Shown piece by piece: positions 22,921 to 25,899 of a stretch of 25,899 nt of DNA. This DNA comes from Lachnospiraceae bacterium UBA7481 (GTDB taxonomy: Bacteria; Bacillota; Clostridia; Lachnospirales; Lachnospiraceae). The stretch spans positions 1 to 25,899 of the forward strand of contig DLOP01000010.1 of the NCBI GenBank assembly GCA_002478505.1, in the 5' to 3' direction. Below the pieces are notes generated by a model that ran no database searches, was not told the origin of the DNA, and saw only the letters and a program-made list of their open reading frames with translations. The translations under genes and the position numbers were made by a program. Each line of letters begins with the position of its first letter. The stretch's first letter is position 1.

Positions 22921-23765
22921 AGAATGCGATGCAACTAAAGGCAATTATTAAGAATCTTGCAAAAGAGAAACATATATCAGCACAGCTCGTAATGCAGAAT
23001 TTTATGTTGGAGAGATTGCTGGAACGGATATCTGTTTCAAAGTATCAGCGAAATTTTATCCTGAAAGGTGGATTTTTAATTGCTGCAATGGTGGGTCTTG
23101 ATACCAGAGCAACTATGGATATGGATGCGACGATAAAGGGATTGCCTGTAAATGAACAGACTGTCCGGGAAATGTTTGAAGAAATCTGTAAAATAGAATT
23201 AGCTGATGATGTAACATTTGGCTTTCGGAGTATTGGAGAAATTCGTGAAGGAGATGAATATTCGGGGTATCGTGTTTCATTATCTGCAAACTATCCACCA
23301 ATGGCAGTTCCTTTGAAATTGGATATTACCACGGGTGATAAGATAACTCCAAAAGAAATAGAATATCAATTCAAACTTCTTTTGGAAGACAGAAGTATCT
23401 TCGTGCTTGCATACAACTTAGAAACAATAATGGCTGAGAAATTGGAAACTGTAATAACTAGAGGCGATCAGAATACAAGACCAAGGGATTATTACGATAT
23501 ATACATATTGACTAAATTGCAATATTCAAATATAGAATCCTATGCATTAAAGGCGGCATTGAACGCAACAACGGAGAAACGTGGTTCAAAGGCAGTGGTT
23601 AAGGATTATCATAGAATTATAGACATGGTTAGATGCAGCGATATTATGAAAAAACAGTGGGGAAATTATCAAAAAGATTTTGAATATGCGACGGATATTG
23701 CGTTTGAGGATGCATGCGATGCGGTTGTGCAGTTGATGGATATTATTATGGAGAGTGGATGCTGA
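22917..23765 (+). CDS. abiEii: AbiEii-family nucleotidyltransferase toxin (type IV TA)
   Basis: This 282-residue protein has the DNA-polymerase-beta-type nucleotidyltransferase core: FILKGGFLIAAMVG (Gly51-Gly52), TRATMDMDATIKG (Asp68, Asp70), PLKLDITTGD (Asp136), then AEKLETVITR (Lys175) and RPRDYYDIYIL (Asp191). AbiEii-type enzymes transfer nucleotides to RNA acceptors and stop growth, giving phage abortive infection in lactococcal AbiE. All motifs are present, so it should be active. ATG 22917 overlaps the antitoxin stop. No clear terminator follows in the 70 bases before the next promoter. Confidence 0.9.
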   Translation: MKNAMQLKAIIKNLAKEKHISAQLVMQNFMLERLLERISVSKYQRNFILKGGFLIAAMVGLDTRATMDMDATIKGLPVNEQTVREMFEEICKIELADDVTFGFRSIGEIREGDEYSGYRVSLSANYPPMAVPLKLDITTGDKITPKEIEYQFKLLLEDRSIFVLAYNLETIMAEKLETVITRGDQNTRPRDYYDIYILTKLQYSNIESYALKAALNATTEKRGSKAVVKDYHRIIDMVRCSDIMKKQWGNYQKDFEYATDIAFEDACDAVVQLMDIIMESGC

Positions 23766-23837
23766 TATTGAAGTGTACAATTTATTTTTCAACAGCAGAA
23801 GAGTACAAAATGAAGTGTTACTGGGGTTCATAATATA

Positions 23838-23866
23838 TTGAACATTTTCCTGACGCTCTGTATAAT
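23838..23866 (+). promoter_or_regulatory. Strong sigma-A promoter of the STM4015/STM4014 cluster
   Basis: TTGAAC (23838-23843) and TATAAT (23861-23866) have a 17-base spacer. The next gene starts at 23906, preceded by AAGGAGGT (23887-23894). Confidence 0.8.
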
Positions 23867-23905
23867 GGAAATATAAACCAGTCAAGAAGGAGGTAAACAG
23901 CAAAA

Positions 23906-24763
23906 ATGGGAAAAAGCAAAACATATTCTTACGATTACGATGCGTATGAAGACGGGAAAAACGCGGAGACCATGGTGAATGATATTCTGGCGGATCCGGA
24001 ATTTACCGGACTGGATGAGGTGATTATCGGCAGCTGGGGCAGCGCATATGAGGACGGTTGCCAGCCGATTATAGATGCCATTGTTGAGAATGCCGATCAA
24101 TTCAGCCATATTACAAAGCTTTTTGTGGGCGATATGGACTATGAGGAGTGCGAGGTATCATGGATCATGCAGGGGGATTACAGCCAGATCTGGAAGGCTA
24201 TGCCTCAGCTGAAGGAACTGACCATAAAGGGCAGTATGGACTTGACACTGGGAGAGATCGCACATGAGAACTTGGAGTCTCTGACCATTATCTGCGGCGG
24301 TCTGGGAACGAATGTCCTCAAGGAAATTGAGAAAGCAAAGCTCCCCAGCTTGAAAAAGCTTCTTCTTTATATTGGTGTGGAGGATTATGGATTTGACGGC
24401 GATGCAGGCACCATAAAGGAGCTGCTGGCGAATTCCGATTTCCCCAATCTCACCTATCTTGGCATTGTGGACAGTGAGATTCAGGATGAACTGACGCAGG
24501 TGGTGCTGGAATGTAAGTACATCCGTCAGATTGAAACTTTGGATTTGTCATGCGGAACCTTGACGGACAAGGGCGGAAGCCTGCTTCTGGAGAAGCTGCC
24601 GGAGCTTTCGAATATCAAGAAGTTGGATGTGCATCATCACTATCTGTCTGATGAGATGATGGAGAAGATAGGAAATCTGTCCCTTGAAGCTGATGTATCC
24701 GAGCAGGAAAAAGCAGAGGAATGGAACGGCGAACTATGGTACAACGCGATGCTGACGGAATAA
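23906..24763 (+). CDS. STM4015-family leucine-rich-repeat protein
   Basis: This 285-residue soluble protein has leucine-rich repeats across residues about 100-265 (LKELTIKGSMDLTLG, LESLTIICGGLG, LKKLLLYIGVEDYG, LTYLGIVDSEI, IETLDLSCGTLTDKGG, IKKLDVHHHYLSDE). The N-terminal segment (LDEVIIGSWG, then LFVGDMDYEECEVSWI) and the LDxHHHYLSDE end are characteristic of the STM4015 family, which I recognise from memory. These proteins belong to an uncharacterised cluster named after Salmonella STM4011-STM4018. No reaction is known; the repeats suggest protein binding. The strong ribosome site and promoter mark it as the first gene of the operon. Its last 43 bases overlap the next gene. Confidence 0.82.
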   Translation: MGKSKTYSYDYDAYEDGKNAETMVNDILADPEFTGLDEVIIGSWGSAYEDGCQPIIDAIVENADQFSHITKLFVGDMDYEECEVSWIMQGDYSQIWKAMPQLKELTIKGSMDLTLGEIAHENLESLTIICGGLGTNVLKEIEKAKLPSLKKLLLYIGVEDYGFDGDAGTIKELLANSDFPNLTYLGIVDSEIQDELTQVVLECKYIRQIETLDLSCGTLTDKGGSLLLEKLPELSNIKKLDVHHHYLSDEMMEKIGNLSLEADVSEQEKAEEWNGELWYNAMLTE

Positions 24764-25803
24764 GCGGAATCATTCTGATTGGCTCGAAAGGCGGCGAAAA
24801 CTCAGAAGGCAGCAAAAGGAAGTTGTATTTTGAGAGGGCAGCCGCTGATGCGGGTGTCCGTGTTGCCTTTTATGATTGGAAGGATTTTCCGTTTGCGGAC
24901 GGAATCAAGGATATAGGAAACAGCATAAAAAATAGCATCGTAAAGATTGATGCGCCCGAATGGGAAAGCTGTCGCCTGAAAGAACTGGATGAACTTACCG
25001 GTCAGTACAGGGAGCGTCTGCTTAGGCTTGCCCGGCTGCCCTTTGGCGGTTTCTTAAATCATCCCGGTGATATCGCAGAGGTGCTTGACAAGAGAAAATG
25101 CAAGCAGACACTTTCCGGAAACGGCATTGCCGTGACTGAGATGTATGATGAATCCTTTTCCTGTAGGGAAGAACTGCTCGACTTTATGAGGGAGAGCAGG
25201 GTCCATCAGATCTTTTTAAAGCCAATGCGAGGGTCGGGAGCGGCAGGGGTGACGGCAATTCGGTTTTCACCGGCAAGGGGGAAATTTGTCCTTTACACCT
25301 GTGCGGCTCTTGATCAGGGTGAGATCGTCAATACGAAAAGACTGTACAGACTTGAGGGAGAGGATGGGGCAGCATTTCTGGACAAGCTTTTGGAGCTGGA
25401 CTGTGTGGTGGAGAGATGGCACAGTAAAGATACTTTTCAGGAGTATTGCTATGACCTTCGGGTAATTGTACAGGACAGGCGGATTGACTATATTTTGCCA
25501 CGGCTGTCAAAGGGGCCGATCACCAATCTGCATTTGAACAACCATTCCATGGAGTTTGAGAAATTGAATCTGGACAAAGCCGTTATCGAAAATATCTCGG
25601 AGACCTGCCTCAGGGCGGCGGACTGTTATCCCGGATTAAAAAGCATCGGGATGGACGTGCTTTTGGAGAAGGGGAACCGGAAGCCTTATATTATTGAGAT
25701 GAATGCCCAGGGCGACCTGCTGCACAGGGACATCTATGGGGAGAATCGGATCTATAGGCGGCAAGTTGAGATCATGAGGGCGATGATGTCCGAAAGAGTT
25801 TAA
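24721..25803 (+). CDS. STM4014-family ATP-grasp protein
   Basis: This protein of up to 360 residues has an ATP-grasp fold (about 105-335). FLNHPGDIAEVLDKRKCKQ precedes the nucleotide-binding lysine in IFLKPMRGSGAAG (Lys167). Then come CVVERW (Glu231, Arg232), YDLRVIV (Asp245, Arg247), KGPITNLHLNN and the metal-binding IIEMNAQGDLL (Glu326, Asn328). Such enzymes join a carboxylate to an amine or thiol through an acyl-phosphate. The substrate here is unknown, and in this cluster a peptide or small natural product is possible. ATG 24721 overlaps the STM4015 gene by 43 bases; ATG 24736 is an alternative, since the conserved part begins near residue 16 (GIILIGSKGG). The start is therefore uncertain. 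Confidence 0.82.
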   Translation: MERRTMVQRDADGISGIILIGSKGGENSEGSKRKLYFERAAADAGVRVAFYDWKDFPFADGIKDIGNSIKNSIVKIDAPEWESCRLKELDELTGQYRERLLRLARLPFGGFLNHPGDIAEVLDKRKCKQTLSGNGIAVTEMYDESFSCREELLDFMRESRVHQIFLKPMRGSGAAGVTAIRFSPARGKFVLYTCAALDQGEIVNTKRLYRLEGEDGAAFLDKLLELDCVVERWHSKDTFQEYCYDLRVIVQDRRIDYILPRLSKGPITNLHLNNHSMEFEKLNLDKAVIENISETCLRAADCYPGLKSIGMDVLLEKGNRKPYIIEMNAQGDLLHRDIYGENRIYRRQVEIMRAMMSERV

Positions 25804-25851
25804 GCGTGCGGGGAACATTATTTACATTGATTGAGGGAGATGATTATAAAA

Positions 25852-25899
25852 ATGACAGGTGAAGTACCGTTTACGGCATTTAAGTCCAGCATGGGGCAA
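25852..25899 (+). CDS. Start of the next gene in the STM401x cluster (partial, runs off the window)
   Basis: MTGEVPFTAFKSSMGQ is encoded up to the window end, after GAGGGAG at 25833-25839. ATG 25840 is an in-frame alternative but too close to the ribosome site. It lies 48 bases after the ATP-grasp gene and in the same direction. STM4013-type hydrolases or STM4012-type radical SAM enzymes are usual neighbours, but 16 residues do not allow a choice. Confidence 0.5.
   Translation, partial: MTGEVPFTAFKSSMGQ

Overview
The window looks like the chromosome of a gut-type Clostridia bacterium, most likely Lachnospiraceae. The basis is moderately AT-rich codon use, strong AGGAGG-type ribosome binding sites, sigma-A promoters with 17-bp spacers, and gene families typical of that group (ABC/FtsX pair with an XRE regulator, a CptN-type toxin, AbiE, STM4015/STM4014). 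No rRNA, tRNA, transposase, integrase or CRISPR array was seen. The genus cannot be fixed from sequence alone.

Left part (1-4611): a decayed DUF262-like N-terminus sits at the edge. A hairpin-rich gene-free stretch follows, then an operon for an ABC ATPase, a two-module FtsX-type permease and an XRE regulator with a beta-rich C-terminal region, closed by a terminator shared with the converging next operon.

Signalling part (4621-14431): a minus-strand operon encodes a membrane hybrid histidine kinase with receiver and Hpt domains, a membrane GGDEF diguanylate cyclase, and a FIST / degenerate GGDEF / EAL protein. Diverging from it are a membrane HD-GYP phosphodiesterase and then a methyl-accepting chemotaxis protein with a sigma-28-like promoter. 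All three c-di-GMP enzyme classes and a chemoreceptor therefore lie within 10 kb, which suggests control of the motile/sessile switch.

Defence and toxin-antitoxin part (14501-23765), visibly more AT-rich: an Xre-like protein, an ImmA/IrrE metalloprotease and a PIN protein in one operon; an McrB/McrC modification-dependent restriction pair; a Fic AMP-transferase gene whose promoter is covered by six TTAGGCGAA-like boxes; a type III toxin-antitoxin locus of the CptIN type (three imperfect repeats forming the RNA antitoxin, then the CptN-like endoribonuclease); and a type IV AbiEi/AbiEii pair with an inverted repeat over its promoter. Between mcrC and abiE lie short repeats and two tiny reading frames that share the peptide ILFVCHGR, the marks of an accessory hot spot.

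Right part (23838-25899): a strong promoter drives a leucine-rich-repeat STM4015-family gene and an overlapping ATP-grasp STM4014-family gene. A third gene begins at the edge. This matches the start of the uncharacterised STM401x cluster.
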